NCBI RefSeq assembly: GCF_014596465.1 | Contig: NZ_MECK01000379.1 | Span: forward strand, 1-48,130 | Reading direction: 5' to 3' | Length of the DNA: 48,130 nt | Source: Streptomyces sp. CBMA123 | GTDB lineage: Bacteria > Actinomycetota > Actinomycetes > Streptomycetales > Streptomycetaceae | In this document: positions 25,029 to 32,277 of the stretch, in pieces | Layout: every line of letters begins with the position of its first letter | Numbering within the stretch: the stretch's first letter is position 1 | Program-made: the position numbers and the translations under genes | Notes under the pieces: generated by a model | Databases searched by the model: none | Told to the model about the DNA's origin: nothing | The model's input: the letters and a program-made list of their open reading frames with translations, nothing else

Positions 25029-27170
25029 TCAACTCCTCTCGGCGGACATCCTGGTGAGGCGCAGCAGGACGGCGGACGGGGCCGCCGGCAGGGCCAGGGT
25101 GAGTTCGGCGGTGCAGGGGTGCCAGGTGGCGCAGGCCTGGCTGGACGACGGGTAGAGCACCTCGACGCGGACCTCGGCGCCGGCCAGGTGGGGCAGGTCG
25201 AGATCCCTGACGGTCTCCTCGCCGGAGCGGCGCCAGGCGGTGACGTAGGTGGTGGCCGGGGTGTGCAGTGCCAGGGCGATCCACGGGTCCTCCCAGCCCG
25301 GGAGACCGAGCGGCCAGCCGGGCAGTGCCTTCGGCAGGTCGGCGCGGATCGACTTGTGGACGGCTACCGCCTCGTGCACCAAGTCCCGTGCCGCCGGGGA
25401 GAGATCGGTGATCCGGCCGGAGAGGTGGATGCGGCCGAGGAGCGCGTTGGCCATGGTGAGGGCGACCTCGTCGAGGGAGTCCTCGGGCAAGGGGTACGAC
25501 CAGACCGCGCCCTGCTCGGGCGTGACGGCGGTGGGGGCCGCAGCCGCGATGGGTGCGTAGCGCAGCAGGTCCTGCTGGTCACTGGTGGACTGTAGCTGGA
25601 GCCGGGAGAGCAGGGCGTGGTCCATCCGCATGCCGCCGGAGGCGCAGTTCTCGATCACCAGGTCCGGGTGCCGGTCCAGGATGCCGTCCAGCCAGGCGAG
25701 TTGGGCCCGGTTGTGGCCGAGCAGGCCGGCCGCCGGGGCCTCGGCCGGGTGGCTGCTGGTGCCGGAGCCCGGGTCGGTGTTGTGGTCGAGCTTGAGGTAG
25801 CCGACGCCCCACTCCCCGACCAGGCGGTCCACCACGGCGTCCAGGTGGGCCCGGGCGGCCGGGTGGCGCAGGTCCAGGTGGTAGCGGCCGCCGCCCTCCT
25901 CCACACGGTGTCCGTCGCGCCGGAAGAACGCCTCCTCCGGAAGGGAGCCGGCCACCGGGCTGTTCACCCCGACCGCCTCCGGCTCCAGCCACAGGCCCGG
26001 GACCATGCCCCGCTCCCGGATGCGGTCCAGGACCTCGTGGATCCCCTTCGGCCCCGGGAACCGGGAGGCCGACGGCTCCCAGGCGCCGACGGAGCTCCAC
26101 CAGTTGTCGTCGTCGTCGTACCAGCCGGCGTCGATGACGAAGTACTCCGCGCCGGCCTCGGCGGCGGCGTCCACCAGCGGCAGCAGCTTGGCCGTGGTCG
26201 GGTCGCCCATCAGGCAGTTCATGTAGTCGTTGAAGATGACCGGCAGCCGGCGGTGGTCGGGGTGCGGCCGGCGGGTGGCGCGGCGGTAGCGGGTGAGGGC
26301 GGCGAAGGCGGCGTCCGAGCCGCCGTCCGCGGCCAGGGCGAGCGCCACGGGCACGGTCCGGAACTCGGCGCCCGGCTCCAGCGGGTGGCGCCAGCCGTGG
26401 TCCGCGTCGTCGGGGCCGTACAGCGCCGCGTACGCGGTGTCGTCGCGAACACCGCACTCCCAGCGCCAGCCACCGCCGTTGTGCTCGATCTGCCACAGCC
26501 AGGTGCGGCCCGACGTGCGGTCCGTCAGACCGCCCATCGGCAGCTGGCCGCAGCTGGACCACGCGCCCTGACCGGCCGCGACGCGGGTGCTGCGGCCGGA
26601 GGTGGTGTGGACGCGGCCGCTGCGCTCGGGCGAGGACACCCTCAGCGGCTGGCGGTGCCAGCGGCACTCGGCGAACCACTCGTTCTCCGCCCACAGCAGG
26701 TCGGCGGTGTCCAGCGCCGCCGGGTCGCCCCCGGTGAGGCAGCCCGCCACGAGTGAGGAGACCGACTCCAGGTGCAGCGTGCGCGGCCCGTCGTTGCGCA
26801 GCAGCACCTCGCTGCGCAAGACCGGCAGGCCGTCCGGGGAGCGGTAGACGGCCTCGGCGGTCAGGCCGGTCTCCGGGTCGTGGAGTTCGACGGTGAGCAC
26901 GTGCCAGTCGCCGTCCCGGGTCGCGTGGTGGGAGCGGTGGCGCAGCCGTCCGCCGAGGGCGCTGTTGACGAGGTGCCGGCCCGACCAGTAGCGGCCGAGG
27001 GCGGCGGTGGTCACCTCCACCAGCGGCAGCGGTGCTCCTGGGCGCGGGGCGGCGGTCTTCTCGCCGGGCGCGCCGAGGCGGACCAGGCGGGGCGGGCCCT
27101 GCTCGTCCAGGGCGATCTCCAGGTCCAGGGCATGGTGGCCCCAGCGGATCGTCTCGTGCGGGTCGCTCAT
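25029..27170 (-). CDS. GH36 alpha-galactosidase (first copy)
   Basis: A 713-residue cytoplasmic alpha-galactosidase. The N-terminal beta-supersandwich (1-290) precedes the barrel (300-600) with VIFNDYMNCLMGDPT, EYFVIDAGWYDDDDNWW, the GLWLEPEAVG strand, nucleophile Asp in YLKLDHNTDPGSG, ENCASGGMRMDHALLSRL and acid/base Asp in QSTSDQQD. The C-terminal beta domain completes the usual 700-730 residues. ATG 27170 lies 35 bp after the GH42 gene, in the same direction, so the two galactosidases are probably co-transcribed. It differs clearly from the second GH36 at 42849. Substrates could be alpha-galactosyl side chains of galactomannan or raffinose-type sugars; xyloglucan itself carries beta-linked galactose. 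Confidence 0.92.
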   Translation of the reverse strand: MSDPHETIRWGHHALDLEIALDEQGPPRLVRLGAPGEKTAAPRPGAPLPLVEVTTAALGRYWSGRHLVNSALGGRLRHRSHHATRDGDWHVLTVELHDPETGLTAEAVYRSPDGLPVLRSEVLLRNDGPRTLHLESVSSLVAGCLTGGDPAALDTADLLWAENEWFAECRWHRQPLRVSSPERSGRVHTTSGRSTRVAAGQGAWSSCGQLPMGGLTDRTSGRTWLWQIEHNGGGWRWECGVRDDTAYAALYGPDDADHGWRHPLEPGAEFRTVPVALALAADGGSDAAFAALTRYRRATRRPHPDHRRLPVIFNDYMNCLMGDPTTAKLLPLVDAAAEAGAEYFVIDAGWYDDDDNWWSSVGAWEPSASRFPGPKGIHEVLDRIRERGMVPGLWLEPEAVGVNSPVAGSLPEEAFFRRDGHRVEEGGGRYHLDLRHPAARAHLDAVVDRLVGEWGVGYLKLDHNTDPGSGTSSHPAEAPAAGLLGHNRAQLAWLDGILDRHPDLVIENCASGGMRMDHALLSRLQLQSTSDQQDLLRYAPIAAAAPTAVTPEQGAVWSYPLPEDSLDEVALTMANALLGRIHLSGRITDLSPAARDLVHEAVAVHKSIRADLPKALPGWPLGLPGWEDPWIALALHTPATTYVTAWRRSGEETVRDLDLPHLAGAEVRVEVLYPSSSQACATWHPCTAELTLALPAAPSAVLLRLTRMSAERS

Positions 27171-27205
27171 GGTGCCTTCCTCGGTCCGGGGGACATGAGG
27201 TGCGG

Positions 27206-29191
27206 TCAGTGCGCGCGCAGCACCGCGCAGCCGCCGGGCGGCAGTCGGTGCACGGGCCCGTCCGTGAGCAGGTCATGGCCCGCCTGCGGCAGCGGGACGA
27301 GGTCGGCACCGTGGTTGATCAACACGTGCCAGCTGCGGCCGTCCGGAGCGTGCCGGGTGACGGCCTCGACGCCGGGCGGCAGCCCCGGCAGCTCCGGGAC
27401 GGCACCGGCTTCGGAGAGCAGTCGGCCGACGAGGGCGGCGTAGCCGGTGTCGTCGAGCCGGGTGGAGAGGTACCAGCCGTGGCCGGAGCCGAAGGCGTGG
27501 CGGGTGAGCGCCGGACTGCCGTCGAGCATGCCGTCGGTGTAGGCGGCGACTGCCTCGGCGCCCTCGGTGCGCAGGGACTCGGTCCAGGACGTGGCCGTCG
27601 AGCCGTCGGAGAGCGTCAGTTCCTCGCCCTGCCGCAGCGGACGGTACTCCTCGACCCGGATGCCGAGCGCCTCGCGCAGCGGTGCGGCGGGGTAGCCGCC
27701 GAGCCGGGAGTGGAGGCGCTCGTCGACCATGCCGCTGAAGTGCTGGACGAGCAGGGTGCCGCCGGCGGCGACGTAGCGGCGCAGGTTGTGAGCGTTCACA
27801 TCGGACAGCAGGAAAAGGGCCGGGGCGATGACCAGCCGGTAGTGGCCGAGGTCGTGCCCGGGGTGGGCGAAGTCGACCGTCCGGCCGGCGTCCCACAGTG
27901 CCCGGTGGGCGCGGCGCAGCGCGGCGAAGTAGTCGAGTTCGGACGAGGGGAGGCCGTCGACCGTCAGCGCCCACCAGGCGTCGGAGTCGTGCAGCACGGC
28001 GACCTCGGTCCGGACGGCGGAGCCGGCGAGTTCGCCGAGCCGGGCGACGGCCTCGCCGACCGCGGTGACTTCGCGGAAGGTGCGGCTGTCCGGCCCGGCG
28101 TGCGGGACCATCGCCGAGTGCCACTGTTCGGCGCCGGCCCGGGACTGGCGCCACTGGAAGAACAGGGCCCCCTCCGAGCCGCGGGCGATGTGGGCGAGCG
28201 AGTGGCGCAGGACGTCCCCCGGGTCCTTGGCCAGGACCCGGCCGTCGGCGTAGACGGTGTTGGTGCCCTGTTCCATCAGCAGCCAGGGGGCGCCGCCGGC
28301 GAACGAGCGGGCCCGGTCGGCGTCGAAGGCGGCGTGGGCGGCGGCGTCGACGCCGGGGGCGCTGGGGTAGTGGTTGACGGAGACCACGTCGACCTCGCGG
28401 CCGAAGGCCCACAGGTCGAGGTTCTGGTAGCCGGGCAGCATGAGGTTGGTCGTGACCGGGCGGTCGCTGTGGGCGCGGATCGCGTCGCGCTGCTCCCGGT
28501 AGGCGGCGAGGGTCTCGTCGGACCAGAAGCGGCTGAAGTCCAGCGCCTGGCCGGGGTTGCGGTGCCACTGGCTGGCACGGGGCGGCAGGACCTGCTCCCA
28601 CGCGGTGTAGCGCTGGCTCCAGAAGGCCGTCCCCCAGGCCTCGTTGAGGGCGTCGAGCGAGCCGTGGCGGGCGCGCAGCCAGACCCGGAAGGCGGCGGCG
28701 GTGTGGTCGCAGTGGCAGCGGGTCGCGTACTCGTTGTGGACGTGCCACAGGGCGAGCGCCGGGTGGTCGCCGTAGCGTTCGGCGAGGGCGGCGGCGATGC
28801 GGCGCGCGGCCCGGCGGTAGGCGGGGGAGGCGAGGCAGTAGGTGTCCCGGCTGCCGTGGGTGAGCCTGGTGGCGTCGGGGCGGACCGGCAGGGCGTCCGG
28901 GTGGGCCAGGGTGAACCAGGGCGGCGGGGAGGCGGTGGGGGTGGCGAGGTCGACGGCGACGCCGGCCGTGTGCAGCCGGTCGAGGTGGGCGTCGAGCCAG
29001 TCGAAGTCGTAACGCCCCTCCTCGGGTTCCATCAGAGCCCAGGAGAAGACGCCGACGGTGGCGAGGTTGATCCGGGCCCGGCGCATCAACTCGTCGTCCT
29101 GCTTCCACACCTCGGCGTCCCACTGCTCGGGGCTGTAGTCCCCGCCGTAGGCGAGGCCGCCGAGGCGGTCGGTGAGCCGGCGGATGTCCAT
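27206..29191 (-). CDS. GH42 beta-galactosidase
   Basis: A 661-residue cytoplasmic beta-galactosidase. Barrel motifs: GGLAYGGDYSPEQWDAEVWK at the start, INLATVGVFSWALMEPEEGR, TASPPPWF, and acid/base Glu in ALWHVHNEYA followed by cysteines of the CHCDH zinc-type loop. The nucleophile Glu is in PWLLMEQGTNTV, where most relatives read MEHSTSAV or MEQ-xP, an unusual loop. The trimerisation domain (about 395-600; DYFAALRRAHRALWDAGRTVDF, VIAPALFLLSD) and a small C-terminal domain follow. It starts at ATG 29191 with GAAGGA, 27 bp after the LacI gene. A lac-like operator lies in its coding sequence at 27787-27800. It would remove beta-galactose from xyloglucan or galactan oligosaccharides. Confidence 0.93.
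   Translation of the reverse strand: MDIRRLTDRLGGLAYGGDYSPEQWDAEVWKQDDELMRRARINLATVGVFSWALMEPEEGRYDFDWLDAHLDRLHTAGVAVDLATPTASPPPWFTLAHPDALPVRPDATRLTHGSRDTYCLASPAYRRAARRIAAALAERYGDHPALALWHVHNEYATRCHCDHTAAAFRVWLRARHGSLDALNEAWGTAFWSQRYTAWEQVLPPRASQWHRNPGQALDFSRFWSDETLAAYREQRDAIRAHSDRPVTTNLMLPGYQNLDLWAFGREVDVVSVNHYPSAPGVDAAAHAAFDADRARSFAGGAPWLLMEQGTNTVYADGRVLAKDPGDVLRHSLAHIARGSEGALFFQWRQSRAGAEQWHSAMVPHAGPDSRTFREVTAVGEAVARLGELAGSAVRTEVAVLHDSDAWWALTVDGLPSSELDYFAALRRAHRALWDAGRTVDFAHPGHDLGHYRLVIAPALFLLSDVNAHNLRRYVAAGGTLLVQHFSGMVDERLHSRLGGYPAAPLREALGIRVEEYRPLRQGEELTLSDGSTATSWTESLRTEGAEAVAAYTDGMLDGSPALTRHAFGSGHGWYLSTRLDDTGYAALVGRLLSEAGAVPELPGLPPGVEAVTRHAPDGRSWHVLINHGADLVPLPQAGHDLLTDGPVHRLPPGGCAVLRAH
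27787..27800. promoter_or_regulatory. Intragenic lac-like operator in the GH42 gene
   Basis: TGTGAGCGTTCACA fits the regulon consensus and is palindromic except for one central pair. On the coding (minus) strand it encodes DVNAH using GAT and GCT codons, both uncommon in this GC-rich gene. It may be an auxiliary operator or roadblock linking the gene to arabinose control. Confidence 0.5.
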
Positions 29192-29218
29192 CTGGGAACC
29201 GTCCTTCTCGTCGTGGTG

Positions 29219-30247
29219 TCAACTGCGGGGCGGGGCCGGGGCGGTGCTTTCACGGACCACCAGTTCCGGTGGCATCAGGAGGAGTCGGTCCTCCGGCCGG
29301 GTGCCCGCGGCAGCCGCGGCGATCCTCGCCATGACCTGCTCGACGGCGACCTGCCCGAGGTCCTTCTTCGGACTGGTCACGGAGGTGAGCCGGGGTGAGT
29401 GCTGCTCGGCCATCGGGTCGGGGCAGATGGCGATGACGGAGGCGTCCTCCGGCACGGTCCGCCCGCTGGCGCGCAGGAGGCTGAGTAGCGGGCCGATCGC
29501 CGACTCGTTCTGCACCACGAACCCGGTGGTGTCCGGGCGGTCCGCGAGGATCCGGGCCAGGGTGCCGGCGGTGCTCTCGTAGGTGCCCGCGCAGGGCCGG
29601 TGGAGGAAGCGCAGGTTCCGCCGCTCGGCGCGGGCGCGGAAGCCGTGGAGGGTACGTTCGGCGTATCCGGCGTGGCGCCGGTAGACGCCGCTGCTGTAGC
29701 CGATGAAGGCGATGTCGCGGTGGCCGAGGTCGGCCAGGTGGTCGGCGCACAGGGCGCCCGCGGTGGCGAAGTCGTGGTCGACGCAGGAGAGTCCGGCGGG
29801 GTCGTCGGGCAGGCCGATGAGCGCGGCCGGGATCTCCTCGGCGCGCAGGACCGGGATGCGCTCGTCGTCCAGCCGGACGTCCATCAGGATGACGCCGTCG
29901 GCGAGGCCGGTGGCGGCGACCCGGCGGACGCCTTCGGGCCCTTCGTCGTTGGTGAGCAGCAGGACGTCGTAGCCGTGCTCACGGGCCGCCACGGTGACGG
30001 CGATGGCGATCTCCATCATGGTGGGGACGTGTACCTCGGGGTGGAGCGGCACCACCAGGGCGATGATGTGGGAGCGTTTGCCGGCGAGGGCGCGGGCACC
30101 CGCGTTGGGGTGGTAGCCGAGGTCGGTGATGGCCTGCTCGATGCGGGTCCTGGTCCCGTCGGAGATCGGGCGCTTGCCGCTGAGGGCGTAGCTGACCGTG
30201 CTGGACGAGACGCCGGCGTGCCTGGCCACATCGGCGAGTGTCACCAT
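29219..30247 (-). CDS. LacI-family regulator of the hemicellulose locus
   Basis: A 342-residue LacI/GalR protein. The headpiece (residues 1-60) begins MVTLADVARHAGVSSSTVSY with recognition segment SSTVSYALSG and the GARALAGKRS hinge. The effector domain (62-335) has ALVVPLHPEVHVPTMMEIAI, GVILMDVRLDDERIPVL, CVDHDFATAGALCADHL, FVVQNESAIGPLLSLL and the closing LLLMPPELVVRES. It is transcribed leftward between the importer genes (terminator at 30304) and the GH42 gene 27 bp downstream. The recognition helix differs from that of the regulator at 13016 and suits an AAGCGCTT-centred site. The two palindromes at 34015 and 34135 are therefore its likely targets. The inducer would be an imported oligosaccharide or its product. 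Confidence 0.88.
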   Translation of the reverse strand: MVTLADVARHAGVSSSTVSYALSGKRPISDGTRTRIEQAITDLGYHPNAGARALAGKRSHIIALVVPLHPEVHVPTMMEIAIAVTVAAREHGYDVLLLTNDEGPEGVRRVAATGLADGVILMDVRLDDERIPVLRAEEIPAALIGLPDDPAGLSCVDHDFATAGALCADHLADLGHRDIAFIGYSSGVYRRHAGYAERTLHGFRARAERRNLRFLHRPCAGTYESTAGTLARILADRPDTTGFVVQNESAIGPLLSLLRASGRTVPEDASVIAICPDPMAEQHSPRLTSVTSPKKDLGQVAVEQVMARIAAAAAGTRPEDRLLLMPPELVVRESTAPAPPRS

Positions 30248-30303
30248 CGTTCTGCTTCCTTCGTGTCGGTTCCGGTCGGGAGCGTCCCGGTCGTGTGAGG
30301 GGC

Positions 30304-30340
30304 GGGCCCGCGGTGGGACCGCTCCCGGTCCGCGGGGCCC
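30304..30340. terminator. Terminator of the CUT1 importer operon
   Basis: Stem 30304-30313 with 30330-30340 (one bulged G), continued by GGGA/TCCC inside (30315-30318 with 30323-30326). It starts about 20 bp beyond the permease stop and separates the importer from the LacI gene. Confidence 0.75.
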
Positions 30341-30361
30341 GTCAGGCCCGGCACGGACGGC

Positions 30362-31333
30362 TCAGCCCTTGATCGCACCGGTGAGGACGCCGGTACGCAG
30401 GTGCTTCTGCACGAACGGGTACACGATCACCAGTGGTACCAGGGTGAGGACCACGACCGCCATCTGCAGCGACAGCGGTGCGGTCTGCACATGGGTCTCT
30501 CCGAAGCCGGAGTTGACCGAACCGGGCAGGCCGTTGGCCCGGTTGACGTAGGTGAGCAGTACGTACTGCAGCGGCCACTTCTGACTGTCCGTCGGCATGT
30601 AGAGCATGACGTTGAAGAAGGAGTTCCAGTACCCGACCGCGTAGAACAGCGCGGTGACGGCGGTGACGGCGCGTGAGGTGGGCAGGACGACGGACCACAG
30701 GATGCGCCACTCCCCGGCGCCGTCCATCCGGGCCGCGTCGATCAGTTCGGAGGAGGTCTCCTGGTAGAAGGCGCGCAGCACCAGGATGTTGAAGACGGAG
30801 ACCGCGCTCGGCAGGATCAGGGACCACCACTGGCCGTAGCCGCCGAGGCCGGTGACGACCAGGAAGCCGGGGATCAGGCCGCCGCTGATGAACATCGTGG
30901 TGATCAGCAGCAGCAGGACGAAGCGGTGCCCGAGGGAGCGCGGCCGGGAGAGGCCGTAGGCGCACAGGACGGAGACGGCCATGGACAGCGCGGTGCCGAC
31001 CACGGTGATGCCCAGGCTCACCCCCAGCGCGGTGACGACCGTCGGGTCGCTGAGCATCTGGTGGTACGTCGCGGTGGTCAGGCCGTCCGGCCAGATCACC
31101 AGGCCGCCGGCCCGGTTGATGGCGCCGGGTGTGGAGAAGCTGGTGAGGATGATGACCCAGAGCGGGACCAGGATGACGGCGAGCGTCCCGCCGAGCGTGA
31201 GCCCCTTGGCGGCCTGGCCGACGGCGGTGGGCGGCTCCTCCCACGGTGGGCGGGCGGAGCCGGCCCGGCGGCGGGCGGCCGCCGCCGGGCGGCGCTTCTC
31301 GCGGCGCGAAGCCATGGTGAGTGCGTTGGTCAT
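30362..31333 (-). CDS. Carbohydrate ABC transporter permease (LplC/YtcP type)
   Basis: A 323-residue CUT1 permease, MalG-like half of an oligosaccharide importer channel. A basic N-terminal tail of about 45 residues precedes six membrane spans (first: LGGTLAVILVPLWVIILTSF). The coupling helix motif that docks the ATPase reads ELIDAARMDGAGEWRILWSV, the EAA loop. It ends TGVLTGAIKG, an ending shared by LplC/YtcP relatives. ATG 31333 overlaps the stop of the partner permease as ATGA; a second possible start is ATG 31315. Third and last gene of the SBP-permease-permease operon. No ATPase gene lies nearby, so it probably uses a shared ATPase such as MsiK, as known for Streptomyces CUT1 systems. 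Confidence 0.92.
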   Translation of the reverse strand: MTNALTMASRREKRRPAAAARRRAGSARPPWEEPPTAVGQAAKGLTLGGTLAVILVPLWVIILTSFSTPGAINRAGGLVIWPDGLTTATYHQMLSDPTVVTALGVSLGITVVGTALSMAVSVLCAYGLSRPRSLGHRFVLLLLITTMFISGGLIPGFLVVTGLGGYGQWWSLILPSAVSVFNILVLRAFYQETSSELIDAARMDGAGEWRILWSVVLPTSRAVTAVTALFYAVGYWNSFFNVMLYMPTDSQKWPLQYVLLTYVNRANGLPGSVNSGFGETHVQTAPLSLQMAVVVLTLVPLVIVYPFVQKHLRTGVLTGAIKG

Positions 31334-32277
31334 GTGCGGTACAGCCCGTCCTCGCCGAAGGCGTGCGCCAGCCGGTTGGCACCCCAGACGAGCAGCAGCG
31401 AGACCGCGCTCTTGAAGAGCCCGGCCGCCGCGCCGTAGCTGTAGCCGCCGGTGGAGATGCCGTAGTAGAAGGAGAAGGTGTCCAGGACGTCCGCGGCCTC
31501 GTGGCCGACGGCGTCGCGCTGGACCAGGAACTGCTCGAAGCCCACGGACAGGGCGTTGCCGAGCCGCAGGACCAGCATCAGCACGATCACCCCGCGCAGT
31601 CCCGGCAGCGTGATGTGCCACATCCGCCGGAGCCGGCCGGCGCCGTCCGCCGCCGCTGCCTCGTACAGCTCGCTGTTGATCGCGCTCAGCGCCGCGAGGA
31701 AGACGATGATCCCCCAGCCCGCCTCCTTCCAGATCGCCTGGGAGGTGACCAGCAGCGCGAAGGTGTGCGGGTTGGTCATGATGTCCCAGGTGCCGATGTC
31801 GTGCTGGCGCAGGAACTGGTTGAGCACGCCGGCACCGCCCAGCATCTGCTGGAAGATCGTGACCGCCAGCACCCACGAGAAGAAGTGCGGCAGGTAGACC
31901 ACGGACTGGAAGACGTTGCGGATCCGTTCGCTGATCACCGAGTTGAGCAGCAGGGCCAGGGCGATGGGGATTGGGAAGAACAGGATCAGCTGGACGAAGC
32001 TGAGGTACAGCGTGTTCTTCATCGAGGCCCAGAACGCCGGGTCGCCGAACAGCTGCTGGAACTGGTCGAAGCCGACCCATTCGCTGTGCCAGACCCCGAC
32101 CAGCGGGTCGTACTCCTGGAAGGCGGTGACGATGCCGAACAGCGGGACGTAGTTGAACACCAGGAGCAGGACGACCGCGGGCACCGTCATCAGCAGGAGG
32201 GACCTGTCGCGCCGCAGCCTGGTCCGCCAGCCGAGCCGCGCGGGGCCCGCCGGGCGCTTCGGGGCCGCGGTGCTCAC
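31330..32277 (-). CDS. Carbohydrate ABC transporter permease (LplB type)
   Basis: A 315-residue CUT1 permease, MalF-like half of the importer. About six spans: SLLLMTVPAVVLLLVFNYVP, then LSFVQLILFFPIPIALALLL, and so on. The EAA loop is ELYEAAAADGAGRLRRMWHI. The stretch VFNYVPLFGIVTAFQEYDP is typical of LplB. GTG 32277 was chosen because it overlaps the binding-protein stop as GTGA and gives the normal short N-terminus; the open frame runs 14 codons further up inside the previous gene. It forms the membrane channel with the gene at 30362. Confidence 0.92.
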   Translation of the reverse strand: MSTAAPKRPAGPARLGWRTRLRRDRSLLLMTVPAVVLLLVFNYVPLFGIVTAFQEYDPLVGVWHSEWVGFDQFQQLFGDPAFWASMKNTLYLSFVQLILFFPIPIALALLLNSVISERIRNVFQSVVYLPHFFSWVLAVTIFQQMLGGAGVLNQFLRQHDIGTWDIMTNPHTFALLVTSQAIWKEAGWGIIVFLAALSAINSELYEAAAADGAGRLRRMWHITLPGLRGVIVLMLVLRLGNALSVGFEQFLVQRDAVGHEAADVLDTFSFYYGISTGGYSYGAAAGLFKSAVSLLLVWGANRLAHAFGEDGLYRT

